From CBDCTM01 sp965222005 (GTDB lineage Bacteria; Bacteroidota; Bacteroidia; Chitinophagales; Saprospiraceae), in assembly GCA_965222005.1 (NCBI GenBank), contig OZ244935.1:1984001-2048000 (forward strand): a stretch of DNA of 64,000 nt. Direction: 5' to 3'. A program made the position numbers and the translations under genes. This document shows positions 44,721 through 54,312 of the stretch, one piece after another (positions within the stretch are counted from its first letter, which is position 1; each line of letters begins with the position of its first letter). Under the pieces are notes generated by a model that made no database searches, was not told the DNA's origin, and saw nothing but the letters and a program-made list of their open reading frames with translations.

Positions 44721-45509
44721 ATGAAAGTACCTGATCTCCCAGCAATGGCCGAGCATGTCTGCCAAATTGCCCAATCGGCAGGGCAACTGATTATGGACAT
44801 CTATCAGTCCGGACTTGTTATCGAAGTTGAGCATAAAAGCGATCAGAGCCCACTCACCCTTGCCGACCAAAGGGCCAACGAACTGATCTGCAGAGAGCTA
44901 CAACTTCAAATACCTTCTATTCCTATAATTTCGGAAGAGAATAAGGCCATTCCTTATGCGCAGCGAAAACATTTTGACACTTTCTGGCTTATTGACCCCC
45001 TCGATGGCACCAAAGAATTTATTAAGCGCAATGGCGAGTTTACCGTCAACATTGCACTTATTCAGTACGGCAAGCCCGTTTTGGGCGTAGTGTATGTGCC
45101 AGCTAATGATACGCTGTATTTTGGTATAAAGTACAAAGGAGCCTTTGAAATGAGAAACGAAACCTTACTTCCACTTCAGGCAAAAACATTCCGCCTTTCC
45201 GATAAAAAGCTTCGCCTGGTTTGCTCCCGCTCTCATCTGAATGAAGCCACAGAGCAATTTGTTCATCAGTTTGACGAACCAGAACTCATCGCACGCGGCA
45301 GCTCGCTCAAGTTTTTGGCACTGGCCACAGGCCAGGCTCATTTGTATCCACGCCTGGCACCCACTATGGAATGGGATACCGCAGCCGCGCAGATTATCCT
45401 GGAAGAAGCGGGTGGTTCGGTGATTGATCAAAACACACAGCAGCCTTTGCGATACAACAAAGAATCGCTGCGCAATCCGCATTTTGTAGCCTATGGAGCC
45501 CGACATTAG
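44721..45509 (+). CDS. cysQ: 3'(2'),5'-bisphosphate nucleotidase CysQ
   Basis: 262 residues from ATG 44721. Inositol-monophosphatase fold: KSDQSPLTLADQRAN with DE-type metal residues, EENKAI, then WLIDPLDGTKEFIKRNGEFTVNIALI (the DPLDGT metal motif) and MEWDTAAAQIILEEAGG (WDTAA motif). Removes the 3' phosphate of PAP/PAPS made in sulfate assimilation. The upstream region is formed by a MITE-like repeat. A glycosyltransferase gene follows 9 bp downstream. Confidence 0.93.
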   Translation: MKVPDLPAMAEHVCQIAQSAGQLIMDIYQSGLVIEVEHKSDQSPLTLADQRANELICRELQLQIPSIPIISEENKAIPYAQRKHFDTFWLIDPLDGTKEFIKRNGEFTVNIALIQYGKPVLGVVYVPANDTLYFGIKYKGAFEMRNETLLPLQAKTFRLSDKKLRLVCSRSHLNEATEQFVHQFDEPELIARGSSLKFLALATGQAHLYPRLAPTMEWDTAAAQIILEEAGGSVIDQNTQQPLRYNKESLRNPHFVAYGARH

Positions 45510-45518
45510 CTGGTAGTT

Positions 45519-46280
45519 ATGCAGAAGTTGAGTGTCATAATACCTACTTTCAACGAAGCGGCCAACATTCGGGCGGCGCTGGAGTCGGTGCGCTGGGCCG
45601 ATGAGTTGATTGTGGTGGATAGCTTCAGCAAAGATGATACGGTGGCACTTGCTCGCCCGCTTGCCGACCGTCTTTTGCAGCGCAGCTACAGTGGGCCAGC
45701 CGATCAAAAAAATTGGGCGATTCCCCAAGCCAGCTATTCCTGGGTACTTTTGCTGGATGCCGACGAGCGGGTGCCGGACGCATTGCAAACGGAGATTCAG
45801 GCTTTGCTCGCTGATAGCGACCGAATTGAGGAGGATGCCTTTTGGATAGGCCGGCAAAATCATTTCATGGGGCAGCGTATTCGGTATAGCGGCTGGCAAA
45901 ATGACGGAGTGATCCGCCTGATCCGCCGTGATCGATGTCGATACAATTCAAAACAGGTACACGAGGAAATTGAAACGCAGGGCCTTCGAATTGGAAAGCT
46001 ACAGCATAGCCTGGAGCATTACACCTATCAAACGCTCATTCATTATTTGGACAAAACCCGCCGCTACAGTATCTGGTCGGCTCAGGATTATTTAGCCGCT
46101 ACACCCAGGGTGGGTTGGTATCATTTGCTGGCCAAGCCTTTCTTTCGCTTCATCAAACATTTTGTGATTGGACGTGGCTTTTTGGATGGAAAGGCAGGCT
46201 TTATAATCAGTGCCGTCATGGCTTGGGGCGTATTCGTGCGATATGTTAAGATTAGAGAAATACATGCACAAAAGCATTAA
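45519..46280 (+). CDS. Family 2 glycosyltransferase (WaaE/KdtX-like)
   Basis: 253 residues. GT-A fold: LSVIIPTFNEAANIRAALESVRWADELIVVDSFSKDDT at the N-terminus with the substrate DxD-type WVLLLDADERVPD (about residues 85-97). The later RHxxxQxxxW-type HFMGQRIRYSGWQNDGVIRLIRRDRCRY and YSIWSAQDYL resemble lipopolysaccharide core beta-1,4-glucosyltransferases. The C-terminus is hydrophobic (RFIKHFVIGRGFLDGKAGF), typical of WaaE homologues. Probably adds a sugar to the LPS core; co-transcribed with cysQ (9-bp gap). Confidence 0.87.
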   Translation: MQKLSVIIPTFNEAANIRAALESVRWADELIVVDSFSKDDTVALARPLADRLLQRSYSGPADQKNWAIPQASYSWVLLLDADERVPDALQTEIQALLADSDRIEEDAFWIGRQNHFMGQRIRYSGWQNDGVIRLIRRDRCRYNSKQVHEEIETQGLRIGKLQHSLEHYTYQTLIHYLDKTRRYSIWSAQDYLAATPRVGWYHLLAKPFFRFIKHFVIGRGFLDGKAGFIISAVMAWGVFVRYVKIREIHAQKH

Positions 46281-46365
46281 TGGAATCTTAAATGCTCTCT
46301 TTTCGTATATTGTTCTTTTGCCATTCGTCCGTTGTCACGTTTACATAGTAACAAATCAATCAACA

Positions 46366-46833
46366 ATGAAAACAACAGGAAAACAGTTTTTTGCACTCTG
46401 CCTTTTGCTCATCGTATGTAGTTTTAGCAATTGTAAAAGCACTAAAGCAGGGCAAGGAAGTAGCACTACCAAAGGTGTCAAATTTACAAACTACGCCACC
46501 CTTTCCGATGCCCTCGATGAGGCTGAAGCGCAAAGCAAGCTGGTTTTTGTTGATTTTTATACTACCTGGTGTCTGCCCTGTAAAATGATGGACAAGGATG
46601 TGTTTTCGGATAAAAGTATCGGCACTTTTATGAATGAGCATTTCATCAACTATAAGGTTGATGCCGAAAAAGGGAATGGCCGCAATCTGGCTGTAGTGTA
46701 TAATGTGCGAGCTTATCCCACCCTTTTCTTTCTCGATGCCAAAGGCAATGTGCTGGAAAGTAAGGAGGGTGCTGCGTATCATACTGAACTGAAGCGGATG
46801 GCCAGACGGGCAATGGAACGCAATCAGCAGTAA
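46366..46833 (+). CDS. Thioredoxin-fold lipoprotein
   Basis: 155 residues from ATG 46366; upstream frame to 46210 overlaps the glycosyltransferase and is rejected. Lipoprotein signal LLLIVCSFSNC with lipobox Cys about residue 21. Thioredoxin-like domain with the redox pair in TTWCLPCKMMD (WCxxC) and the later cis-Pro segment AYPTLFFLD. Likely periplasmic or outer-membrane-facing reductase in the thioredoxin/DUF255-type family; partner unknown. Confidence 0.86.
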   Translation: MKTTGKQFFALCLLLIVCSFSNCKSTKAGQGSSTTKGVKFTNYATLSDALDEAEAQSKLVFVDFYTTWCLPCKMMDKDVFSDKSIGTFMNEHFINYKVDAEKGNGRNLAVVYNVRAYPTLFFLDAKGNVLESKEGAAYHTELKRMARRAMERNQQ

Positions 46834-46864
46834 GAAGACAGACGGCAGACGTAAGATGGTCTGC

Positions 46865-48685
46865 TCATCTGTCATCCGGTTCTTTGTCATCGAAAAAATA
46901 GGCGCTGATTTTTTTTGCTGCTGACGGGCCTGCTACTGTTTTCAACTCATCAGGGGATGCCGCTTTCAATTTTTTTACGGAGCCAAAATGTTTGAGTAAT
47001 TTTTCTGCCGTTTTCTGGCCAATGCCAGGTATGGCAGTAAGCTCAGAGCCTGTGAAGAGGCGGGAGCGCTGGTTGCGATGAAAAGTGATGGCAAAGCGGT
47101 GCGCCTCATTGCGAGCTTGTTGGATAAGCTTTAGGGATTCTGATTTTTTGTTGATGTACAAAGGGATGGGATCACCCGCAAAGAAAATTTCTTCCAGCCG
47201 CTTGGCAATACCGATTACGGTGATCTGTTCAGCGATGCCGAGTTGTTTCAAACTCGTTACGGCCGAGCTAAGTTGCCCCTTTCCTCCGTCGATAATAATC
47301 AATTGTGGCAGTTCGCTGCCTTCATCCAACAGCCGTCGGTAGCGCCGAAAAACCACTTCCTCCATACTTGCAAAATCATTGGGCCCTTCTACCGTTTTGA
47401 TATTGTAATGCCGGTAGTCGCGCTTTGCCGGTCGGGCATTGCGAAATACCACGCAGGAGGCCACGGGATGGGAGCCCTGCATATTGGAATTGTCAAAGCA
47501 TTCGATGTGTAAGGGGAGCTGCTCCATTTGGAGGTCGTTTTGCAAGGTGCGCAGGATGCGCTCGGCAGGGGTCTGCTTGTTGACTTTTGACAATTCCTCC
47601 TTCTTCTTTTGCAGTAAAAAATATTTTCCGTTTTTCTCCGACAGCTCGAGCAGCTTCTTTTTGTCACCAATCTTCGGAATGGTGGCCAGAATATCCTCTT
47701 CCAGTATTTGGACCTCAAAAGGTACGATCAGTTCCGGGCTGATGCTGTTGAATTTTTCACGCAGTACAGGAATGGTATATTCCAGCAGGTCACGCTCGTC
47801 TTCATCCAGGTTTTTCGTCAGCTCAACGGTGAAAGTATTGATGATGGCACCATTCACCACTTTTATGTAGTTGACATATGCCTGCTTCTCATCCGTGGCG
47901 ATACTGAATACATCGATGTCTTTTATGGTAGTACTCACCACCGTCGATTTGCTCTGATAATCCTGAAAGGCATTCATTTTGGCCTTTATTTGTTGGGCTT
48001 TTTCAAATTCCAGATTTTCTGCATGCTGCTGCATTTCAATCTGAAAATGGGCCTTTACGGCACTGAAATGCCCGCGCAGGATGTTGCGGATCTGGTCGAT
48101 TTTTTGGTTGTAAGCTGATTCTGTCTCTAGCCCTACGCAGGGGCCCAGGCAGTTTTTTATGTGGTATTCCAGGCAAACTTTAAACTTGCCTGCCGCAATG
48201 TTTGCTTCTGACAAATTGTAGTTACAGGTTCGTAAAGGAAACAGCGTTTTGATCAAATCGAGGATGATTTTAATGCGGGTCCGGGAAGTGTACGGGCCAA
48301 AGTAGGTGGAGCCATCCTTGATGATGCGTCGGGTGATAAACACACGGGGGAAGCGCTCTTTTTTAATGCAGATATAGGAATAAGACTTCCCGTCTTTGAG
48401 CATTACATTGTAACGTGGCTGGTATTTTTTGATGAGTGTATTTTCCAGCAGCAGAGCATCGGCTTCGGTTTCAACGATGGTGAATTCGATGCGGGAAGCA
48501 TTTTTTACGAGGGTGCGGGTTTTGTGTGTCTGATGCTTTTTGGCGCCAAAATAAGAGGCCAGGCGATTCTTCAGGTTTTTAGCTTTGCCTACGTACAGGA
48601 TGGCACCTTCGGTATCCAGAAATTTGTAAATGCCGGGCTGTTTGGGCAGCGAGGCAGCCATTTTTTTGTAATCATCTGTAGTCAT
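46865..48685 (-). CDS. uvrC: UvrABC excinuclease subunit C
   Basis: 606 residues. N-terminal GIY-YIG nuclease: PGIYKFLDTEGAILYVGKAKNLKNRL. Cys-rich segment with KVCLEYHIKNCLGPC, UVR domain about residues 200-240, RNase H-like second nuclease (ECFDNSNMQGSHPVASCVVF and IIIDGGKGQL), and a C-terminal helix-hairpin-helix pair (TAIPGIGQKTAEKLLKHFG). Makes both incisions in nucleotide excision repair. Complete. It borders the type I restriction island. Confidence 0.97.
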   Translation of the reverse strand: MTTDDYKKMAASLPKQPGIYKFLDTEGAILYVGKAKNLKNRLASYFGAKKHQTHKTRTLVKNASRIEFTIVETEADALLLENTLIKKYQPRYNVMLKDGKSYSYICIKKERFPRVFITRRIIKDGSTYFGPYTSRTRIKIILDLIKTLFPLRTCNYNLSEANIAAGKFKVCLEYHIKNCLGPCVGLETESAYNQKIDQIRNILRGHFSAVKAHFQIEMQQHAENLEFEKAQQIKAKMNAFQDYQSKSTVVSTTIKDIDVFSIATDEKQAYVNYIKVVNGAIINTFTVELTKNLDEDERDLLEYTIPVLREKFNSISPELIVPFEVQILEEDILATIPKIGDKKKLLELSEKNGKYFLLQKKKEELSKVNKQTPAERILRTLQNDLQMEQLPLHIECFDNSNMQGSHPVASCVVFRNARPAKRDYRHYNIKTVEGPNDFASMEEVVFRRYRRLLDEGSELPQLIIIDGGKGQLSSAVTSLKQLGIAEQITVIGIAKRLEEIFFAGDPIPLYINKKSESLKLIQQARNEAHRFAITFHRNQRSRLFTGSELTAIPGIGQKTAEKLLKHFGSVKKLKAASPDELKTVAGPSAAKKISAYFFDDKEPDDR

Positions 48686-48727
48686 AAGATCGACTGCTAC
48701 GATAGGTCAAACGCTAATTGGCATCTA

Positions 48728-50343
48728 TCATATTGGTTTTAGTCCTAATTCTTTTAAGTATTCATTATGTTCTCTTGTCTTCTTTTCAATTTGTTTGTTG
48801 ATTGAAACTAAACTTCTATTCACTTCTGTTAAGTCAATAATTGGTTCTGGTTGTGCTGTGCTTACATATCTCGATATGTTCAAATTGTATCCATTCCTTT
48901 CTATCTCATCCATTGAGATTTTTCGAGAATAACGCTCGGTCTCTCTTCGGTATTTGTAAGTGTTAACTATTCCATCAATAGCCTATTACTTAAGGAATTT
49001 TGGCGTTTTCCTTTATTAAAGTGTTCACTGGCATTAATAAATAGTACGTCATCTTCTTTTTTGCATTTTTTCAAAACCAAAATGCAAACAGGAATGCCGG
49101 TTGAATAGAACAGGTTGGCAGGTAAACCAATCACAGAATCAATATTATTGTCATTTAAAAGTTTGGTTCTGATACGTTGTTCTGCTCCACCACGAAATAG
49201 TACACCATGAGGTACGATGATAGCCATAGTTCCTTCTTTGGAAAGAAAATGAAGACCGTGTAATAAGAATGCAAAATCTGCTGCTGATTTGGGAGCTAAA
49301 CCATAGCTCTTAAATCGAAAATCTTCAGCAAGTGTATCGTTGGGTTCCCAACGTAAGCTAAAAGGAGGATTGGCGACTACCGCATCAAATTCAATTTTCT
49401 TTGATGGATTCATCTCATTGAGGATATCCCATTGGTTTTTTAGTGTATCACCATGGAATATATCAAACTCAGTATCTTTCATCCCGTGCAAGAGCATATT
49501 CATCCTGGCCAAATTGTAGGTAGTTACATTATTTTCTTGCCCATAAATTTTACCTACTGTACCCTTGTTGTTTTTTATTCGTTTTCTTACGTTCAATAAC
49601 AAAGAACCCGAACCACAGGCAAAATCCAATACTTTGTCCAGTTTCTTTTTAGGTCCCGAAGGGTTAGCAGGGTCCTGGCTGTCTAAACAAACTATCCTTG
49701 AAAGAATAGTTGAAATTTGTTGAGGTGTGTAAAACTCACCAGCTTTTTTACCTGAACCCGCTGCAAACTTACCGATCAAATATTCATAAGCATCGCCTAA
49801 CGTATCCGTATCAGTTGAAAAGTCAGAAATGCCTTCTGCAATTTTTTGAATAATGACGCATATCTTTTTATTCCTCTCTTTTGGTGTCTTGCCCAGTTTT
49901 TCAGAGTTAAGGTTTATTTCAGAAAACAGACCGTGAAATGAGTTATCAAACGATTCATTTTCGATGAAGCGGAACCCTTGTTCTAATGTCTTGAGAAGAT
50001 CATCATCAAGTGTGCGCGCCATTTCCGATATGTGGCTCCACATATATTTTGGTTTGATGATGTAGTGTGCTTTTTTGCGCATCAATTTTTCAAAATGGGG
50101 AACATCCTCCTCGTTGGCATCATACCAAATTTTTAGTGCAGAGCCGTTATACTCTTTCATCAACTTCGGATAATCTTTTCCCAATTCCTTTTTTGCAGAT
50201 GCTTCATAATTATTAGAGAGGTAACGCAAAAACAAAAACGAAAGCATATAATCGCGGAACGAATCCGCATTCATAGAGCCACGCAATTGGTTAGCTATAT
50301 CCCAAAGGGTTTTTCCTAGTTTGTCTTGCTCTTTTTTTGTCAT
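48728..50343 (-). pseudogene. hsdM: Type I restriction-modification system methyltransferase HsdM, frameshifted near the C-terminus
   Basis: The main frame (48967-50343, 458 residues) has the N-terminal HsdM helical domain, SAM motif DFACGSGSLLLNV (about residue 245), and catalytic NPPF (VVANPPFSL, about residue 328). It stops early at TAG 48967; in the next frame the family tail continues as GIVNTYKYRRETERYS...NGYNLNISRYVSTA to 48728. One missing base near 48985-48995 explains this. Because the lost tail usually contacts HsdS, the product may be impaired. Its start overlaps the stop of the transposase gene by 4 bp. Last gene of the hsd operon. Confidence 0.8.
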
Positions 50344-50939
50344 TGTGTTGAATTGTAAAATGTATCATCCTGCCAATTGGCGGGATTGTTAGAAATATAG
50401 CCTGATATTTTTTGATAGGATTGGTCATCACGAATGATATGATCGTGATACCGAGATTGCCAGGCAAAATCGGGATTAATTTGTCGGGCGTTTTTGGTTA
50501 CCCCAATTTTAAATCCACGTATGATGGATGCCAAATTTTTGGATTGAGGGCCGAATTGGTTTTTGGGTTTGTTCAATTTTGATGATTGTGATTGTGATTG
50601 TAGAGACGCAAAATTTTGCGTCTCTACGTTGCGTTCATCGTTGCGTTCATCGTTGCGTTCATCATCCGGTTTATTGATAATTACAATACCATGCACATGA
50701 TTTGGCATGATGATATGTACGCCCAATTGGACAAATGGAAAATGATTTGGGATTTCATGCCAACATGAATTGGCGATATGACCCATGACCGATAGATCCA
50801 TCATACCATCCGAAATATCGCCAAACCATTTTTCCCGATTTTTTGTGCAAACGGTTATAAAATACGCCGCATTCCAGCCGTAATCCCAAAATGGGGCACG
50901 GGCAGAAGCAATGCGGTATTTGTTTTTGAATCTATCCAT
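50340..50939 (-). CDS. REP-associated tyrosine transposase (RAYT / TnpA-REP) inside the hsd operon
   Basis: 199 residues. Y1-transposase fold: N-terminal YFITVCTKNREKWFG, then the metal-binding HUH motif in MPNHVHGIVI (His81-x-His83), and a C-terminal YHDHIIRDDQSYQKISGYISNNP with the candidate catalytic Tyr. The insert between residues 93 and 120 contains three DERN units and VETQNFASLQS, encoded by tandem and palindromic DNA, so it is probably a surface loop. No flanking inverted repeats or IS ends were seen. It overlaps hsdS (8 bp) and hsdM (4 bp), so its translation is integrated in the operon. Confidence 0.9.
   Translation of the reverse strand: MDRFKNKYRIASARAPFWDYGWNAAYFITVCTKNREKWFGDISDGMMDLSVMGHIANSCWHEIPNHFPFVQLGVHIIMPNHVHGIVIINKPDDERNDERNDERNVETQNFASLQSQSQSSKLNKPKNQFGPQSKNLASIIRGFKIGVTKNARQINPDFAWQSRYHDHIIRDDQSYQKISGYISNNPANWQDDTFYNSTQ
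50600..50627. repeat. Perfect 28-bp palindrome inside the transposase gene
   Basis: Arms of 14 bp, GTAGAGACGCAAAA and its exact complement, with no loop. Encodes VETQNFASLQ within the transposase frame. Motifs like GTAGAGACGCAAAA...TTTTGCGTCTCTAC are scattered through Bacteroidota genomes by general recollection. Confidence 0.85.
50627..50662. repeat. Three tandem 12-bp repeats (CGTTGCGTTCAT) coding DERN
   Basis: Three exact copies in tandem, each adding Asp-Glu-Arg-Asn to the transposase. Starts at the last base of the 28-bp palindrome. Unit number can change without frameshift. Confidence 0.88.
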
Positions 50940-52188
50940 ATCCTAATTCAGACAGTTTTGGAAACAAACCCTGCATCAATCCCTTTTTATGCTGCTGTAA
51001 TTGCTCTATTTTTTCTGATTGAGCAGTGATTAAATCATCCAATGCGGAAAGGCATGAGGCGATTTTTTGTTGTTCTTTTGGTTCTATCGGTTTTAGAAAC
51101 GGGAATGATAAAACTGTATCTTTTCTAAGATTAGTTTGCTTAACGCCATCATCAAATTTTAAAAAATACGAATTCCTGTTTTGCGTATAAAAAAGAAATC
51201 TATTGTCTATATCTGTTGGTGTGACTTTACAAATCCGTTGATTTACAGTATAGGTATTGTCTTTATCTACATAGAAACATTTTGCTATTGCTTTTCCATT
51301 AGGCACATCGCTTAGCACCATTAAGATGTCGCCAACATGAGCTATTAGATTAGCAAAATTGGTGTACTTTACCGTTTCACCATCAGAAGAAATAAACTTT
51401 GAGTTAACTACTTTATATTTTCCTGTTTTGGTAATTTCCTTTTCATGGGCCTTTCCATTTTCGTAATCTGCCACCTGATCTAAAGTAATCTCCACCCACT
51501 CCCCATCCTTCACAAACTCAGGAAAACGATAGTTCGGCACCTTCTGCCCATCTTGCGGAAACAGGTTTTGCAACAGACCTTTTTTGTGGTCTTTGAGGGC
51601 TTGTAGTTTATCCTTATGGGCGGCTATCAGTTCATCAAGTGAGGAAAGACAGGAGGCGATTTTTTGTTGTTCTCTAATTGATGGAAATGGAATTTCAATT
51701 TCTTTTATTATCGATAGATTCAAACCACCTCTACCACCTTGTCCAGTAGATAATCTTCTTAGGGTCTTATACATGAAGTCGATTCTGTAAAATAGAAATT
51801 CACTATTGAACATTACCTTGTTTGGATGAATAGCCGCGATTGATTGATTCGTACATAATTCTATATAGTTAATTGCAGCTGTTCCTCTTGTTTTTCCTTG
51901 GCCAGCTAATCCTATCAAAACACATAATGGAGGAATTTTCTTCGTGCTTGATTCTTTAAGTCCTAATTCCGTTATAGAATTTGCTACTTCATATATTCTT
52001 TTTAAGTTTAGTTCACCAGAATTCATCCAAGGAATATCGCCTCCCCAATATTTTGGTTCTGTGCTTGTTGGAGTACCTCCAGCACTTACTTTAGAAATTG
52101 ATCCAATGCTTTTCGTTATCCATTTCCCTTCCTTTCCAAATTCGGGAAAACGCAGCTCCGGTATATATTTCTTCTTTTTGCTGCTCAT
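50932..52188 (-). CDS. hsdS: Type I restriction enzyme specificity subunit HsdS
   Basis: 418 residues. Two target-recognition domains (about residues 8-165 and 215-370) separated by the conserved helices QQKIASCLSSLDELIAAHKDKLQALKDHKKGLLQ, repeated in near identical form at the C-terminus (QQKIASCLSALDDLITAQSEKIEQLQQHKKGLMQ). TRD1 opens with the typical KVSAGGTPTSTEPKYWGGDIPWMNSGELN. Intact. The two half-repeats could recombine to swap domains. It overlaps the transposase start by 8 bp. Confidence 0.93.
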   Translation of the reverse strand: MSSKKKKYIPELRFPEFGKEGKWITKSIGSISKVSAGGTPTSTEPKYWGGDIPWMNSGELNLKRIYEVANSITELGLKESSTKKIPPLCVLIGLAGQGKTRGTAAINYIELCTNQSIAAIHPNKVMFNSEFLFYRIDFMYKTLRRLSTGQGGRGGLNLSIIKEIEIPFPSIREQQKIASCLSSLDELIAAHKDKLQALKDHKKGLLQNLFPQDGQKVPNYRFPEFVKDGEWVEITLDQVADYENGKAHEKEITKTGKYKVVNSKFISSDGETVKYTNFANLIAHVGDILMVLSDVPNGKAIAKCFYVDKDNTYTVNQRICKVTPTDIDNRFLFYTQNRNSYFLKFDDGVKQTNLRKDTVLSFPFLKPIEPKEQQKIASCLSALDDLITAQSEKIEQLQQHKKGLMQGLFPKLSELGYG

Positions 52189-52197
52189 TTGTCTGAA

Positions 52198-52611
52198 TCA
52201 GGATTTTCGGGATTTGAGGATTTCTTGATTGCCGGCATTGGGGTATTTTGAGTTGAAGATTTTTTTGAATTGTAAACTCGTGCTCCCAAAGTTGATGAGT
52301 AATCCAATGGGTTTGTCGTATGCCACCACATAGTTTTTGGCTTGTGCGAGATGTACATCTTCCAGATTGATGAGTGCTTTCAATTCTACCACAACAACAT
52401 CTTCCACTATAAAGTCTGCTCTTCGAGTACCGACCTCAATGTCTTCATAATAAATGGTTTGATCTTGTTCTCTCGCAAAAGAAATCCCTTCCCTTTCTAA
52501 CTCAATAGCAAGACATCTTTGGTAAATCACCTCTTGAAATCCGTTGCCAAGCGTGTTATGCACCTTCATGGCACATCCGTTAATCTTATATGTCAAGTCA
52601 TCCAATTTCAT
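52198..52611 (-). CDS. GxxExxY protein (PD-(D/E)xK nuclease-like)
   Basis: 137 residues. The family signature GxxExxY is present as GFQEVIY (about residues 24-30), and the PD-(D/E)xK-like core appears as RADFIV...VVVELKAL (about 68-85). Family members are common in Bacteroidota and are classed with PDDEXK nucleases, but no activity is established. Its position between hsdR and hsdS, 9 bp before hsdS, suggests joint expression, possibly a nuclease or mobility function. Confidence 0.82.
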   Translation of the reverse strand: MKLDDLTYKINGCAMKVHNTLGNGFQEVIYQRCLAIELEREGISFAREQDQTIYYEDIEVGTRRADFIVEDVVVVELKALINLEDVHLAQAKNYVVAYDKPIGLLINFGSTSLQFKKIFNSKYPNAGNQEILKSRKS

Positions 52612-54083
52612 TTCATTCCTTTTACAATCCTGCCTATCCTACCATCCTGTAAATCCCGATTCTGACAATTTACTCATAAGCCACCAATCCACTGATCTCC
52701 CGCCCCTCAGCTAATTTTTTTAATAATGGCACTAAGTCTTGCATCAGGGTTGTTTCTACCTTGCTGCGTTGCTTCCAACCCAATTCCAAAGGCTCTAAGA
52801 GGTCGGTCAACTTTTCTCCGTCAAAAATCATTCGGCTCATGATCTGTTCTACAAAGATTTTTAGGTCAGTTGTTTGTAAATCGTGTTTATTGGCTATGTA
52901 TGCCAGTTCCTTATTGTACTTCTCTACTTTAAAAGTTTCGAAGCTTTGCTTGAGCTCGTCAGTCGTATGCGGCTTAGTCCAGTCCACATGATTTTCTATG
53001 TAGTCGGTTAAGTCTTCCTCTTCATCCATCAGGTTAGAGTTAGACTTTAACAAACTAATCACCTGACGCTTGGTCATCTTCTGCTTAGAAGGTTTTTGCT
53101 GTGTACTGTCGGCAATCAGATTCATGATGTAATCGTAATCGATCACAGCCGAGGCAAAAAGTACAAACTCAAAATCCAGTTGCTGGATGTCTTCGGGAGC
53201 ATTATCGCCTTCTTTCTGCTGTATTTCTCGTAACTGCTTTGCAGTCTCTATATACGAACTCTTAAACTCCTGCAAGGTGTCTTTAGGTAATATAGCTTCA
53301 ATAGCAGCCTTTTGTTTTTCATCCAAATCAGTGTATTGGTCAAGCTGCGTTTTGAGGCGTTGCACTTCTTTGAAGTTTCTCACAAAGGCAATTCGAGCCG
53401 CATCACCTCTTAAACTATAGACTTCTTCGGGTTCACAAGCCAGATTATGTTCTTGCATAAAATCACCCAATTTTTTAACAGCTTCCTGATATCTCTCTAT
53501 CACTACCGGAGCAGGTTCTACCATCCAAATTTCTTTGGCTTTACCACTGTCTTCACCGGAGAACAAGGTGATGGCCTGGTTAACGGACTCTTGTTGTGAC
53601 CGGAAATCTAAAATGTTGCCGTAAGGCTTGGTATCGTTCAGCACACGGTTGGTTCGGGAAAATGCCTGAATCAAGCCGTGATATTTCAGGTTTTTATCTA
53701 CATATAGCGTATTCAATATTTTGAATCAAATCCGGTAAGTAGCATATCGACTACTATGGTAATGTCTATCTTATTCTTGCGAGGATAGTCCTTATTGCTA
53801 AATTTCTGGTCTTTGATACGTCTTTGAATATCCTGATAGTATAGGTCAAATTCGTTGATACTGTGATTGGTGTCAAATTGCTGATTATAGTCAGCAATTA
53901 TTTCCACTAAGGCCTTTTTCTTCTCTTCCGGGTTTTGCTTATTGTCTTCTTTTTCTTGTTTTAAATCTTCCTGAAGTTGTTTTATGTCTGCGGCATTCTT
54001 CTGACTTCGTTTATCTCCATCTTTGGCAATCAATTGAGCAGGTGGAGAAAATACACAAGCAACATGGAGGGGTATATAATCAG

Positions 54084-54104
54084 CCTGCCCGTCCGGCAGG
54101 CGGG
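54084..54104. repeat. Imperfect palindromic repeat inside hsdR (ARLPDGQA)
   Basis: CCTGCCCGTCCGGCAGGCGG: 8-base arms around TCCGG with a mismatch and a wobble. Encodes ARLPDGQAD in the hsdR frame, a peptide foreign to the helicase core around it. Confidence 0.7.
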
Positions 54105-54264
54105 CACTTTCTAATTGCTTCTGTTTCTGTATAGTCTTGAACAAACGATAATATTCAATAGCATTATTGATAGACGCAGTTGCCAGTATGGCATTGAATT
54201 TTCGTTGATTCGTGGCGGCATTATGCTTGTCGATAATTGCTTCTACAACGGCCTGTTGTGCAAT

Positions 54265-54287
54265 GCCTGCCTGCCGGACAGGCAGGG
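54265..54287. repeat. Palindromic repeat inside hsdR (LPVRQAG)
   Basis: CCTGCCTG (54266-54273) and CAGGCAGG (54279-54286) are perfect arms around CCGGA. Encodes ALPVRQAG in frame. Same family as 54084-54104. Confidence 0.82.
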
Positions 54288-54312
54288 CTTCACCGGGTTT
54301 TGGATTCGCTGT

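Noticed and set aside
50340..50939. Ordinary IS200/IS605 insertion
   Set aside because: No left/right end structures and no orfB; gene overlaps both neighbours, unlike a fresh IS.
53705..53725. Programmed frameshift in hsdR
   Set aside because: No slippery heptamer or downstream structure seen; a simple base loss explains it better.
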